A DNA stretch of 51,013 nt from JBCAWW01 sp039024315. GTDB lineage: Bacteria; Bacteroidota; Bacteroidia; J057. Of the stretch, positions 1 through 7,321 are shown one piece after another. The first letter of the stretch is position 1. Each line of letters opens with the position of its first letter. Below the pieces are notes generated by a model that was not told the DNA's origin, made no database searches, and saw only the letters and a program-made list of their open reading frames with translations. The stretch covers positions 1 to 51,013 of the forward strand of contig JBCCQN010000033.1 in NCBI GenBank assembly GCA_039024315.1, written 5' to 3'. The position numbers and the translations under genes are program-made.

Positions 1-1503
1 ACTAAAATTGTCAAGGTAATTGGCCTCAGCTACAACGGTAACGGGTGAGATAAAGGGGCTGAAGTAACTTTGCGTGCTCAGGAAGGCCTGCATTTTTTCG
101 ATCTCTGCGAGAACGTTTTGGTCTGAAAATTTGGCCTCTCCTTTAGGGTGTAGACCTAACTCAAAAGGCCTCATGCCATAAGAGTTGTCCTCAAAAAACT
201 CCATAGAAGTCCTAACCGGATCATTTTGGCCAATGTCTTCGATCAGATAGGTATTGAGCGGTATCTGTGTAATCAACCAGCCGCAGAGGGCCAAAACGAT
301 GACTGTCCCTAATAAAATAGACTTAGGTCTGGTTTGGGTAAAGCGATGCGTAGCCGAGAAGAAGCGTTCCCATTTAGGGCTATTTTCTAATGACGGTGCC
401 TTAAGAAACACCTTAGGATCAATCGACAGCAAGGCATATGGCAGCACCACTACCGTGATGAGATAGGTAAACAATACCCCAGCGGCGGCAAAGAGCCCAA
501 AATCTCGAATGGGTGGCACTCGCGAAACCAGCAAGGAGGCGAAACCAATAGCGGTGGTAAGGCTGGTAAGAAAAATAGCGAAGCCAATCTCACGCATGGT
601 ATCACGCATGGCTGTACCACGATCTTTGCCTTCTTTGAGTTCGTTGAGATAGCGGGTGGTCAGGTGGATTACGTCTGACATCCCGACTACAAACATGATC
701 GGGATCAGGAGATTGCTGATCAAATTGATGGTCTGCCCGCTCATTCCCATGAATCCTAGTATCCAAATCAAGGCGATGATAACCGTTACCATTGGGATCA
801 GAACGCCCCAGAAATTACGATAGGAAAGGAAGAGGACAGTTACGATCAAAAAGAGGGCAAGTGAGACAAAGACAATGAGCTCACTGGCGATTTTTTCTAC
901 GTATTTGGAGCGGATAAAGGGAATCCCTGTGATGACGTATTCAAAGCCTGAATCCTCGAGCGTTTGCTCTAATTCTTGGCTTAGGATATCGCGTTCACGT
1001 AGATCAAAGATCTCAGGCTTGATAAAGATATAACCGCAGACATATTGACGGTCTCGAGTAATAAAGGCGCCGATCAAAGTAGTATCCTTTTCGATCCGTT
1101 TTTGAGACCTCTGAATAGCCTCCTCACTATCAAAGCGGAGATAGGGTTTGCGGGAGATACCGATGCCGGAACGCTTAATTTGCGGAATAGTAGTGGCGCA
1201 CAACATGGAATCTACCCCGTTTAGCTTAGCTAAGTCTTTGAAAAGTTGGTCAGCATCTTGGAGGAAAGCTTGATCATAAATATCCGTACTCGGGCTCTTG
1301 ACCGCCATATAGACGATGTAGTTTTGTTCCTCGCTAAACTGCTTTTTGTACTGAGCGTAATATTGGTATTCGTCGTCGTCCTTAGGGTAGAAATCCTCGA
1401 AGCTAAAGCTGATCCCCAACTGACTAATACCTAGTGCAAATCCAATAGTCAAGGCGAGGACACTCCAGCGTAAAAAATGACGGTACTTTAAGAGGAAGTT
1501 CAT
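1..1503 (-). CDS. RND/MMPL-family exporter, N-terminal part (runs off the window)
   Basis: The reverse strand from the ATG at 1503 is open for all 501 codons to the window edge, so the C-terminal part is missing. The product starts MNFLLKYRHFLRWSVLAL, an N-terminal membrane helix, followed by a periplasmic domain of roughly 190 residues. A block of membrane helices follows, including FVSLALFLIVTVLFLSY and NLLIPIMFVVGMSDVIHL. GMSDVIHLTTRYLNEL is typical of MMPL/sterol-sensing-domain RND proteins, which move lipids or other hydrophobic molecules across the inner membrane using the proton gradient. The substrate cannot be told. A TATATTTG -7 box lies 42 bp upstream of the start. No partner gene is visible in the window. 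Confidence 0.85.
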   Translation of the reverse strand, partial: MNFLLKYRHFLRWSVLALTIGFALGISQLGISFSFEDFYPKDDDEYQYYAQYKKQFSEEQNYIVYMAVKSPSTDIYDQAFLQDADQLFKDLAKLNGVDSMLCATTIPQIKRSGIGISRKPYLRFDSEEAIQRSQKRIEKDTTLIGAFITRDRQYVCGYIFIKPEIFDLRERDILSQELEQTLEDSGFEYVITGIPFIRSKYVEKIASELIVFVSLALFLIVTVLFLSYRNFWGVLIPMVTVIIALIWILGFMGMSGQTINLISNLLIPIMFVVGMSDVIHLTTRYLNELKEGKDRGTAMRDTMREIGFAIFLTSLTTAIGFASLLVSRVPPIRDFGLFAAAGVLFTYLITVVVLPYALLSIDPKVFLKAPSLENSPKWERFFSATHRFTQTRPKSILLGTVIVLALCGWLITQIPLNTYLIEDIGQNDPVRTSMEFFEDNSYGMRPFELGLHPKGEAKFSDQNVLAEIEKMQAFLSTQSYFSPFISPVTVVAEANYLDNFS

Positions 1504-1545
1504 ATATGAGAAAGGCCATCAAATAGAGCCATGATCAAGCGCTGG

Positions 1546-1553
1546 CAAATATA
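1546..1553 (-). promoter_or_regulatory. Probable -7 box (TATATTTG) for the RND exporter
   Basis: On the minus strand this reads TATATTTG, an exact match to the Bacteroidota -7 consensus TAnnTTTG, 42 bp before the exporter ATG. No clear -33 TTG is seen at normal spacing, so the call rests on one box. Confidence 0.45.
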
Positions 1554-1622
1554 GATAAAATGCGGCGTACCTTGATTATGGCGGATAGGTTATCTATTTT
1601 GAGTGTCACATCAACCGACAAT

Positions 1623-1663
1623 CGTGCATTAATTTCTAATTAGATTTTCATTAGAATTCACGA
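1623..1663 (+). other. Imperfect hairpin upstream of the tandem small membrane proteins
   Basis: The intergenic gap contains the arms TTCTAAT and ATTAGAA around a 9-nt loop, flanked by CGTG and CACG that could extend the stem. It is AT-rich and lies about 70-105 bp before the ATG at 1730, so it could be a leader structure or an operator. Nothing shows which. Just downstream (about 1675-1687) the string AAAGACAAGCGTT recurs, matching the left side of the hairpin repeat at 35192-35216. Confidence 0.3.
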
Positions 1664-1729
1664 ACACACTCCCAAAGACAAGCGTTTTGAACTTTAAGAT
1701 GTATGGTTTCATTTTTAAAAGCACCTTTC

Positions 1730-2188
1730 ATGAAAAATGTTTGTCTCTACCTAATTTTCAGCCTTTTTATCTCATTCCCGCTGTACAGTATGGCGGGAGT
1801 AAATCGATTAGTAAACCCTCCTGACTCTAGCTTGGCGAGTCTGTTTGTATTAGATGAAGCGGCTGTTTACCAAAGTGTGGAAGAGCTTACGCAGCTGGAG
1901 CAGTATTTATCGACCCAGCCTGAGGTCAGCTTGAGCCAATTGCAAGCGAGTGGAGACCCTATGATTGCAGACATTCAATTTTCATCCGATCATAGTCTGA
2001 ATCTGACGGAGCCGCCTTTAGGAATTCCTTCCTTTATTTGGGGCTTTTGTTTAGGCTTTATTGGGATGGCCGTAGTATATTTCGTCACCGAGGACAGAGA
2101 AGAGGTGATGAGTGCGCTATATGGTTGCTTGGTTGCGGGTGCAATTAGCGCTATCCTCCAAGCAATTGCGATCCTCTATCAACAATAA
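1730..2188 (+). CDS. Small membrane protein, first of a tandem paralogous pair, function unknown
   Basis: I place the start at the ATG at 1730, not the in-frame ATG at 1703, because it gives a clean signal peptide (MKNVCLYLIFSLFISFPLYS). The mature part has a short region containing DEAAVYQSVEELTQLEQYL, a variable linker, then a conserved membrane block LGIPSFIWGFCLGFIGMAVV ending in YFVTED and a second hydrophobic stretch (LYGCLVAGAISAILQAIAIL). The gene 17 bp downstream is a clear paralogue with the same two blocks. The aromatic and glycine-rich first helix followed by an acidic YFVTED loop suggests a small inner-membrane protein with two helices. I do not recognise a named family, and no function is assigned. 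Confidence 0.75.
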   Translation: MKNVCLYLIFSLFISFPLYSMAGVNRLVNPPDSSLASLFVLDEAAVYQSVEELTQLEQYLSTQPEVSLSQLQASGDPMIADIQFSSDHSLNLTEPPLGIPSFIWGFCLGFIGMAVVYFVTEDREEVMSALYGCLVAGAISAILQAIAILYQQ

Positions 2189-2205
2189 TACTAAATACTT
2201 TCATA

Positions 2206-2658
2206 ATGAAAACCCTTAACTATCTCGCATGTCTCATGCTATGCCTGATGAGCCTACCTATGTGGGCTGTGGGCAATGGCGGAGGCGAAAAAGATGCGCC
2301 TGCCGCTGCTCTATTTAGCTTCGACGAAGCTGCCGTCTATCAATCAGTAGAAGAACTGACAGAGCTAGAGCGCTTTGTCAAAGCCAATGCAGGTACGACC
2401 TTGTCGGACCTACAAGAAGCCAATCACAACTTGGTGGCTGAACTTACTTTTGCTGACCCTGCACAGGCTGCTCTTAGCCCGCTTGATGGCCCACTCGGTA
2501 TCCCTTCCTTTATCTGGGGATTTTGCTTGGGTATCATCGGACTGGCCGTTGTTTACTTCGTTACCGAAGACACTGACGAAACCAAAAAAGCCCTTTGGGG
2601 ATGTATCATTTCGTCTATCGTCGGGGGGGTAGCAGGTGCCTTATCTAGCCTTCAATAG
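2206..2658 (+). CDS. Small membrane protein, second of the tandem paralogous pair
   Basis: The 150-residue product has a signal peptide (MKTLNYLACLMLCLMSLPMWAVG), a glycine-rich spacer, then FDEAAVYQSVEELTELERFV, nearly identical to the block in its upstream neighbour. After a variable middle comes LGIPSFIWGFCLGIIGLAVV, YFVTED and a final helix (LWGCIISSIVGGVAGAL). The pair most likely arose by tandem duplication. The conserved parts are the segment after the signal peptide and the membrane hairpin, so these are the likely functional parts. The LolA-like gene starts 11 bp after this stop, so co-transcription with 2670-5345 is possible, unless the hairpin at 2705-2730 ends the transcript. Function unknown. 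Confidence 0.75.
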   Translation: MKTLNYLACLMLCLMSLPMWAVGNGGGEKDAPAAALFSFDEAAVYQSVEELTELERFVKANAGTTLSDLQEANHNLVAELTFADPAQAALSPLDGPLGIPSFIWGFCLGIIGLAVVYFVTEDTDETKKALWGCIISSIVGGVAGALSSLQ

Positions 2659-2669
2659 AAGAAACAGAA

Positions 2670-3356
2670 TTGATGAGAATTTTTTTACTCATATCAATTA
2701 TCATGCTGCCCATAACCAGTTATGGGCAGCATTTTTATCGGGTTGAAGCAGATTTTACGATCAAAGAAAAACTCAACGATAGCCTCTCTCAATTGACCAT
2801 AGGTAGAGCCTATTATGACCAAAAACGTGAGAATCTGCTTTATCAAGTCAGTTTTCCCGAACCCCAGATCTGGTTCTTGAGTGATAGTAACTTTTACCGG
2901 GTCCAAAACGAAGGCGATTCTGTATCTCGCCAAACTATTTCTCCTTTGACAGTTCAGGCCTCAGTCTTCAATATGGTGCTCTCCGATCAATTGGGCACCT
3001 TTGGTTTGAGCGACAGCATGTATCAAAAGGTCAGCACTGTCAATCAGGGCGGCATGGTGATTACAACGCTAGAGCCTTTAGAAGCCTTTAAGCCTTATTT
3101 GGGCCGCGTACTGATCTCTCGCAAAGGAAAATTAGTTCAGGGGGTCATCCTGATGGATACTGCAGGAGAAATCGCTAGTAAACAGTTCTATCGCGATTAT
3201 GATCTCAGTGGAGGCCTCCCTTTTCCACGGGAAATTATCCAACTCAGCTATCAATTTGGGAAGCAAGTTTCGACACGCATAACCACTTTCGAAAATATTC
3301 AGTTCAATGCAGAAGACACGCATCAGCTGTATCATTATCAGTTGCCTACTAAGTAG
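2670..3356 (+). CDS. LolA-like exported protein
   Basis: The 228-residue product starts with a signal peptide (MMRIFLLISIIMLPITSYGQ). The rest is beta-rich, with a DF-x-L-x-G-x-x-YYD pattern near residues 30-50, PEPQIWFLSDSNFYRVQ around 65-80 and later FPREIIQLSYQF. This pattern is like LolA/LolB-fold proteins, which carry lipoproteins or lipids in the periplasm. The match is by pattern only, so LolA-like is a fold-level call. It overlaps the next gene (YidD-like) by 50 bp, pointing to translational coupling. A strong hairpin followed by a T run lies inside its signal-peptide codons (2705-2735). Confidence 0.55.
   Translation: MMRIFLLISIIMLPITSYGQHFYRVEADFTIKEKLNDSLSQLTIGRAYYDQKRENLLYQVSFPEPQIWFLSDSNFYRVQNEGDSVSRQTISPLTVQASVFNMVLSDQLGTFGLSDSMYQKVSTVNQGGMVITTLEPLEAFKPYLGRVLISRKGKLVQGVILMDTAGEIASKQFYRDYDLSGGLPFPREIIQLSYQFGKQVSTRITTFENIQFNAEDTHQLYHYQLPTK
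2705..2735 (+). terminator. Terminator-like perfect hairpin inside the LolA-like gene start
   Basis: The arms GCTGCCCATAAC and GTTATGGGCAGC are perfect 12-bp complements separated by only CA, and are followed by ATTTTTAT. This is the shape of an intrinsic terminator, but it lies 35 bp inside the coding region, across signal-peptide codons. It could end transcripts of the upstream pair or attenuate the downstream cluster. It could also arise by chance from codon use, though a 12-bp perfect stem is unlikely. Confidence 0.55.
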
Positions 3357-3708
3357 TCTCGCCCTTTGGGCCCAAAGCCCCAATGAGCTCGCGGCCATGC
3401 GTCAAGTATTGCCCGTTCCGGAAGCGGAAACTCCCTATTGGCAGAGCCTCAAAACCGAAAATAAGAATGAGGTCGAGTGGGTGGCCACCCAGATGTTTGT
3501 CATGTACAAAGTCTTGATTTCCTCTCAAGACGGTCAAAAATGCTCCTTTCATCCATCTTGCTCCGAATATGCCCTTCAGGTGGTCAAACAAAAAGGCATC
3601 CTCGAAGGTATGCTCGCTACATTTGATCGTCTCACTCGCTGCAATGGACTCAGCCCCGAGTGGTACGAGATAGATCCTGAGCGACGTGTTTTAATCGATC
3701 ATCCATAG
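3307..3708 (+). CDS. Exported YidD-like protein
   Basis: The 133-residue product has a signal peptide (about residues 1-22, ending LSSLALWAQ), a linker, then the YidD core: KVLISSQDGQKCSFHPSCSE, YALQVVKQKGILEG and DRLTRCN. The CxFxPSCSxYA and RxxRC motifs are the hallmark of the YidD family (membrane protein insertion efficiency factor), usually a cytoplasmic, membrane-associated protein of about 70-90 residues next to yidC, rnpA and rpmH. This copy differs: it is longer, carries an export signal and sits between a LolA-like gene and two TPR membrane proteins. It overlaps the upstream gene by 50 bp, and the next gene starts 1 bp after its stop. Export to the periplasm is inferred from the signal peptide. 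Confidence 0.8.
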   Translation: MQKTRISCIIISCLLSSLALWAQSPNELAAMRQVLPVPEAETPYWQSLKTENKNEVEWVATQMFVMYKVLISSQDGQKCSFHPSCSEYALQVVKQKGILEGMLATFDRLTRCNGLSPEWYEIDPERRVLIDHP

Positions 3709-3709
3709 T

Positions 3710-4540
3710 ATGCGGATCATTTTTTTACTTTGGGCTTGTTGTGGTTTTTTTTACTGCTATTCGCAGAACGCTGAGAATCTGTTCGACGAAGCGAATTCCT
3801 TGCGTTATGCGAAGCATCTCTACGAAAGCCGACAGTACCCATCCGCTGCTATCGAATACGAACGAGTGCTCTTTTTTCAAGCAGGCGATACTAGCGTACA
3901 ACAATTTTTATTAGAAAGTTATTTTCGGGCGGCCAACTATCAAGTGGGGCTGCGGAGAGCGCAACAACTTTATCCGGTAGCTCAGACGATGCCCGCTAGC
4001 TTAGGCTATACCTACGCCAAGCTGCTTCTACGCAGTGGCAATCACCTGCAATTGACCGGTTTCTTGGAGCGTAGCAATAATTTGAGACGCACCGATAAAG
4101 CCATGCTGCAAATCGGTACTGCTTTACTGACGCGCAACTGGCAACTAGCTCAGAGTGCGTATCTGGAATATCAGGATATCCCCAAAGTTAGCATCACCTA
4201 TGGTAGTTTGGTAGAGCGAAGCCAAAACCTCTCTCGTAAAAAGCCTTTCGTGGCCATGAGCATGAGTATTGTCGTTCCCGGTTTAGGGAAAGTATATACA
4301 AGTCAATGGAAAGACGCTATCATCTCCTTCTTGACGGTAGGCAGTTTTGCCTTTACTGCTTGGCGCAGTTACAATCGCAATGGTTTCGAAAGTCCCTTTT
4401 TCTGGATTTATGGGGGCATAGCCCTCGGTTTTTATGGCGGCAATTTGTATGGCTCTTGGCAGTCAGCAGTGCGTTATAATGAAAGAGAAGTTCATAATCT
4501 GATTCATGATACGGAGGCTAGTTTGTACCCTCGTCTTTAG
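3710..4540 (+). CDS. Exported TPR protein with C-terminal PGLG membrane domain
   Basis: The 276-residue product starts with a signal peptide ending near YCYSQ. It then has a TPR-like helical region (AKHLYESRQYPSAAIEYERV and following) and a C-terminal membrane domain beginning MSIVVPGLGKVYTSQWKDAI, with two or three helices. The PGLGxxY-x-x-xWKxA pattern resembles small Bacteroidota membrane domains of the DUF5683 kind; I am not certain of the family. The last 35 bp overlap the next gene, which has the same layout, so the two are likely paralogues made as partners. The TPR region probably binds another protein of this cluster in the periplasm. Confidence 0.65.
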   Translation: MRIIFLLWACCGFFYCYSQNAENLFDEANSLRYAKHLYESRQYPSAAIEYERVLFFQAGDTSVQQFLLESYFRAANYQVGLRRAQQLYPVAQTMPASLGYTYAKLLLRSGNHLQLTGFLERSNNLRRTDKAMLQIGTALLTRNWQLAQSAYLEYQDIPKVSITYGSLVERSQNLSRKKPFVAMSMSIVVPGLGKVYTSQWKDAIISFLTVGSFAFTAWRSYNRNGFESPFFWIYGGIALGFYGGNLYGSWQSAVRYNEREVHNLIHDTEASLYPRL

Positions 4541-5345
4541 TGCGCTATTGCTTGGTGTACTGCCGGCGCAAAGTCTGGAAGAGACTTATGCTATGGCCCA
4601 ATCCTTTCGGGAACAAGGGCGATATGAGGCCGCTATTCCCGCTTATGAACGGGTGATCTTTTTTGATACCCAACAGCGATATCAAGGCGAATGCTACCGC
4701 CAACTGGCCAATTGTGCCGAGGCTTTGGGGCGCTACAAACAGGCAGATCGTTACCTCAACTTTGCTTACTATTTACAAACAGAGCCTCCGATACAACGTG
4801 AAATACAGTTTCAGCAGATAAGAGTACGCCTGCTTCGCCAAGAGTTTGTAAGTGCTCAAGAAGAGCTTTGGTTGTTAGGTACGCTCAGCTCCGCTGAACT
4901 CGGGACTTATCATTTATATGCTTTTGTGGCCGCTTTTGGGATGGGAGTCTATGACTCTGCTCAGCACCATATCAACTATTTTGTTGGCGATAATGACAGC
5001 TTAAAAGCCGTAGTAGCTGACTTATTTGTGCAAAACAAGAAAGTCTCAAAAATTAGCGCCCGCAAAGCCAAAATTCTCAGTATCATTTTGCCCGGTCTAG
5101 GCCAGTTTTATGCAGGTGAGGTCAAAGCCGGACTCAATAGTCTAGGACTCACGGCGGGGATTTTGATCATAGGCTTTCAGGTGGCGCTGCGCTCCAGTGC
5201 TTTGGATGCCATCTTTGCCATAGTCCCTTGGTTTACCCGCTATTATCAGGGGGGCTATCTGCGGGCCGCTGACATGGCCACTCGTAAACAGGAGCGCCGC
5301 CGTGCAGAAATCTATCAGGAATTGTTAGAGGTGATTGGGAGTTAG
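4506..5345 (+). CDS. Exported TPR protein with C-terminal PGLG membrane domain, paralogue
   Basis: The product has a signal peptide (MIRRLVCTLVFSALLLGVLPAQS), TPR-like repeats (SFREQGRYEAAIPAYERVIF; GRYKQADRYLNFAYY), then a membrane domain from about residue 185: ARKAKILSIILPGLGQFYAG, a glycine-rich helix and an aromatic segment (PWFTRYYQGGYLRAA). The tail is basic (TRKQERRRAEIYQELLEV). It shares order and motifs with the upstream gene and overlaps it by 35 bp. It closes the 2670-5345 cluster; the gap after it is filled with repeats. Likely role: membrane partner of the YidD-like and LolA-like proteins, by context only. Confidence 0.65.
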   Translation: MIRRLVCTLVFSALLLGVLPAQSLEETYAMAQSFREQGRYEAAIPAYERVIFFDTQQRYQGECYRQLANCAEALGRYKQADRYLNFAYYLQTEPPIQREIQFQQIRVRLLRQEFVSAQEELWLLGTLSSAELGTYHLYAFVAAFGMGVYDSAQHHINYFVGDNDSLKAVVADLFVQNKKVSKISARKAKILSIILPGLGQFYAGEVKAGLNSLGLTAGILIIGFQVALRSSALDAIFAIVPWFTRYYQGGYLRAADMATRKQERRRAEIYQELLEVIGS

Positions 5346-5361
5346 TTGTTTATGGGGCCCT

Positions 5362-5391
5362 CTCGAAAGCTTTTGGGAGTGGGGAACGCTT
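5362..5391 (+). repeat. Composite palindrome repeat (family 2), copy 1
   Basis: CGAAAGCTTTTGGGAG followed directly by TGGGGAACGCTT. It matches 35124-35151 at 25 of 28 positions. Here the palindrome is imperfect, with CGAAAGCTTTTG where the other copy has CGAAAGCTTTCG. Confidence 0.7.
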
Positions 5392-5501
5392 GTCTTGCTG
5401 GTGCGGCATGCATGCGCGCACCTACCGAGCGATCGTTTCGATAGCGCCTGATAAGGCGAGGAGTCTCGCGATCCTAACCTTTGGGATCTTGGGTTAAAAA
5501 T

Positions 5502-5526
5502 AAGCGTTCTGCGAAGCAGTAAGCTT
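5502..5526 (+). repeat. Dispersed hairpin repeat (family 1)
   Basis: The left arm is AAGCGTTCTGC, the loop GAA and the right arm GCAGTAAGCTT; 9 of 11 positions pair. The outer AAGC/GCTT pairs become GAGC/GCTC in the copy at 28845, so the stem is kept while the sequence changes. Other copies are at 22870, 22930, 26673, 28845, 34492 and 35198. Confidence 0.75.
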
Positions 5527-5533
5527 AAAATAG

Positions 5534-5622
5534 GTACTGAGACAACAGTATTCAGTATTAAGACCTTTTTTCTCTGTACTAAATACTCCCGAAAGCTTTC
5601 GTGATACTTGCTACTCGGTACT
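5534..5622 (+). repeat. Dispersed 90-nt element (family 3), copy A, with nested palindrome
   Basis: The first 32 nt match 28677-28708 at 30 of 32 positions, and 5560-5586 matches 9934-9960 at 25 of 27. It ends with TACTTGCTACTC, comparable to TACTTTCTACTC in copy B. Between these parts this copy carries CTCCCGAAAGCTTTCG (5586-5601), the core of repeat family 2, as if inserted. Confidence 0.65.
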
Positions 5623-5644
5623 TAAATCCCTCCCCCAACGATCC

Positions 5645-7225
5645 CTAGAACTCACTGGTAAAGTGGAAGGTAACCTCTGGAAATAGGTCCTTGGTAGAGT
5701 TGAGATCCCAAGAAGTGGTCGCTAAGAACACATCCCTACCATCCTTGTCCACGGCCATATTGCGGGCCTTGCGACGCTTGAACTCCTTAAGCTGCTCTTG
5801 GTTCTCTGAAGAAATCCAGCAGGCTTTGAAGAGACTGGCATTTTCGTAGCGTACGGTAGCGCCATACTCATGCTGGAGGCGGTATTCGATCACGTCAAAT
5901 TGTAGCGCCCCTACGGTGCCAATGATTTTACGGGTATTGAAAGTGCTGGTAAACAACTGGGCTACGCCCTCATCGGTCAATTGGTGCAAACCTTTAGCTA
6001 GTTGCTTAGACTTCATGGGATCGCCATTTTCGACATAGCGAAATAGTTCTGGCGAGAAGCTGGGGATGCCTTTGAAATGAAGTTCCTCACCGCTGGTCAG
6101 CGTATCGCCAATTTTGAAGTTGCCAGTATCGTATAAACCGACAATGTCGCCAGGATAAGCCTCTTCTACAATTTCCTTTTTGGCTGCCATGAAGGAGGTC
6201 GGACTGGGAAATTTGAGCTTACGATCAAGGCGAATATGTTTGTAGTTAGTATTGCGCTCGAACTTACCCGAACAAACCCTCAAGAAGGCAATCCGGTTGC
6301 GATGCTTAGGGTCAATATTGGCGTGTATCTTAAAAACGAAACCTGAAAAGCTGTCTTCATAAGGAGAGACTTGGCGTTCCTCCGTAGGAGAAGGCTGAGG
6401 ACTAGGCGCGATTTGGACAAAGCAATCCAGCATCTCGCGAACCCCGAAATTGTTAATCGCGCTACCAAAGAAGACGGGCGAAATCATCCCCTCTTGGTAC
6501 ATTTCTAGATCAAACTCTGAGTAGACTTCATTGATTAGCTCGACTTCCTCACGCAAGGTGTGGGCAGGCTCACTTCCTATTTGTTGGTCTAATTGAGCAT
6601 CGCTAAGATCGTTGATCTCGATGCTATCACTGATGGTTTGTTTATCGCTGCCGGTGAAGAGCGCCAGATTTTGCTCGAAGAGATTATAGACGCCTTGAAA
6701 GGATTTACCCATGCCGATCGGCCATGAAAGAGGACGAACATTGAGCTTAAGCTTTTGCTCGATTTCGTCCATGAGCTCGAAAGGATCCTTACCTTCACGG
6801 TCCATCTTATTGACAAAGACGATGATAGGGGTATCACGGCGGCGACAAACCTCTACTAGTTTTTCGGTTTGGGCCTCGACCCCTTTGGCTACGTCAATTA
6901 CCACGATTACGCTATCTACTGCGGTGAGGGTACGAAAGGTGTCTTCGGCAAAGTCTTGGTGGCCCGGTGTATCGAGGATATTGATTTTGCGGTCGTTATA
7001 CTCAAAACCCATGACGGAGGTAGCGACAGAGATCCCTCTTTGTCGTTCGATCTCCATAAAGTCAGAAGTAGCGGTCTTCTTGATTTTATTGGATTTGACG
7101 GCCCCGGCGACTTGAATGGCCCCTCCGAAGAGAAGCAATTTTTCGGTGAGGGTGGTTTTACCGGCATCAGGGTGGCTAATGATGGCAAAAGTGCGTCTAC
7201 GCTTGATTTCTGATTGAAAGCTCAT
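5645..7225 (-). CDS. prfC: Peptide chain release factor 3
   Basis: RF3 is a GTPase that removes RF1 and RF2 from the ribosome after termination. The product has G1 HPDAGKTTLTEK, the switch region RGISVATSVM, G3 DTPGHQDF and G4 NKMDRE, followed by the beta-barrel and C-terminal RF3 domains (VGALQFDVIEYRLQHEYG). I start at the ATG at 7225 (MSFQSEIKRRRTFAI), which matches the family start; the in-frame TTG seven codons upstream overlaps the promoter box. Length is about 526 residues, normal for RF3. A TACCTTTG box sits 18 bp upstream, directly after the terminator of the OmpA-family gene, so it is probably transcribed alone. Confidence 0.95.
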   Translation of the reverse strand: MSFQSEIKRRRTFAIISHPDAGKTTLTEKLLLFGGAIQVAGAVKSNKIKKTATSDFMEIERQRGISVATSVMGFEYNDRKINILDTPGHQDFAEDTFRTLTAVDSVIVVIDVAKGVEAQTEKLVEVCRRRDTPIIVFVNKMDREGKDPFELMDEIEQKLKLNVRPLSWPIGMGKSFQGVYNLFEQNLALFTGSDKQTISDSIEINDLSDAQLDQQIGSEPAHTLREEVELINEVYSEFDLEMYQEGMISPVFFGSAINNFGVREMLDCFVQIAPSPQPSPTEERQVSPYEDSFSGFVFKIHANIDPKHRNRIAFLRVCSGKFERNTNYKHIRLDRKLKFPSPTSFMAAKKEIVEEAYPGDIVGLYDTGNFKIGDTLTSGEELHFKGIPSFSPELFRYVENGDPMKSKQLAKGLHQLTDEGVAQLFTSTFNTRKIIGTVGALQFDVIEYRLQHEYGATVRYENASLFKACWISSENQEQLKEFKRRKARNMAVDKDGRDVFLATTSWDLNSTKDLFPEVTFHFTSEF

Positions 7226-7243
7226 GGGTAAAAAACTGAGTGG

Positions 7244-7251
7244 CAAAGGTA
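7244..7251 (-). promoter_or_regulatory. Probable -7 box (TACCTTTG) for prfC
   Basis: Reads TACCTTTG on the minus strand, an exact TAnnTTTG match, ending 18 bp before the prfC ATG. No -33 TTG is obvious because the upstream space is taken by the terminator stem. Confidence 0.5.
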
Positions 7252-7253
7252 CA

Positions 7254-7290
7254 AAAAAATGTGTCTAGGTAGGACCTAGACACATTTTTT
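7254..7290. terminator. Bidirectional intrinsic terminator between the OmpA-family gene and prfC
   Basis: A perfect 17-bp inverted repeat (AAAAAATGTGTCTAGGT and its complement) with a 3-nt loop AGG. The A and T tracts at the arm ends give a U-run on either strand. It lies 32 bp after the stop of the minus-strand OmpA-family gene, which it probably terminates. Confidence 0.85.
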
Positions 7291-7321
7291 ATCTTTTAAG
7301 CTGAAGCAGCTAAGCGGCAAA

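Larger units (their letters stand above)
5346..5644. other. Gene-free repeat mosaic between convergent genes
   Basis: I see no open reading frame worth calling in these 299 bp. They hold the composite palindrome at 5362-5391, small palindromes (CGCCT/AGGCG at 5444-5458; TAACC/GGTTA at about 5474-5495), a hairpin repeat at 5502-5526, and a roughly 90-nt element at 5534-5622 that itself contains a CCCGAAAGCTTTCG palindrome. All three dispersed repeat families of the window occur here. Confidence 0.7.

Noticed and set aside
1246..1434. Plus-strand ORF within the RND exporter region
   Set aside because: It is antisense to a long, clearly conserved exporter reading frame and has no recognisable protein pattern.
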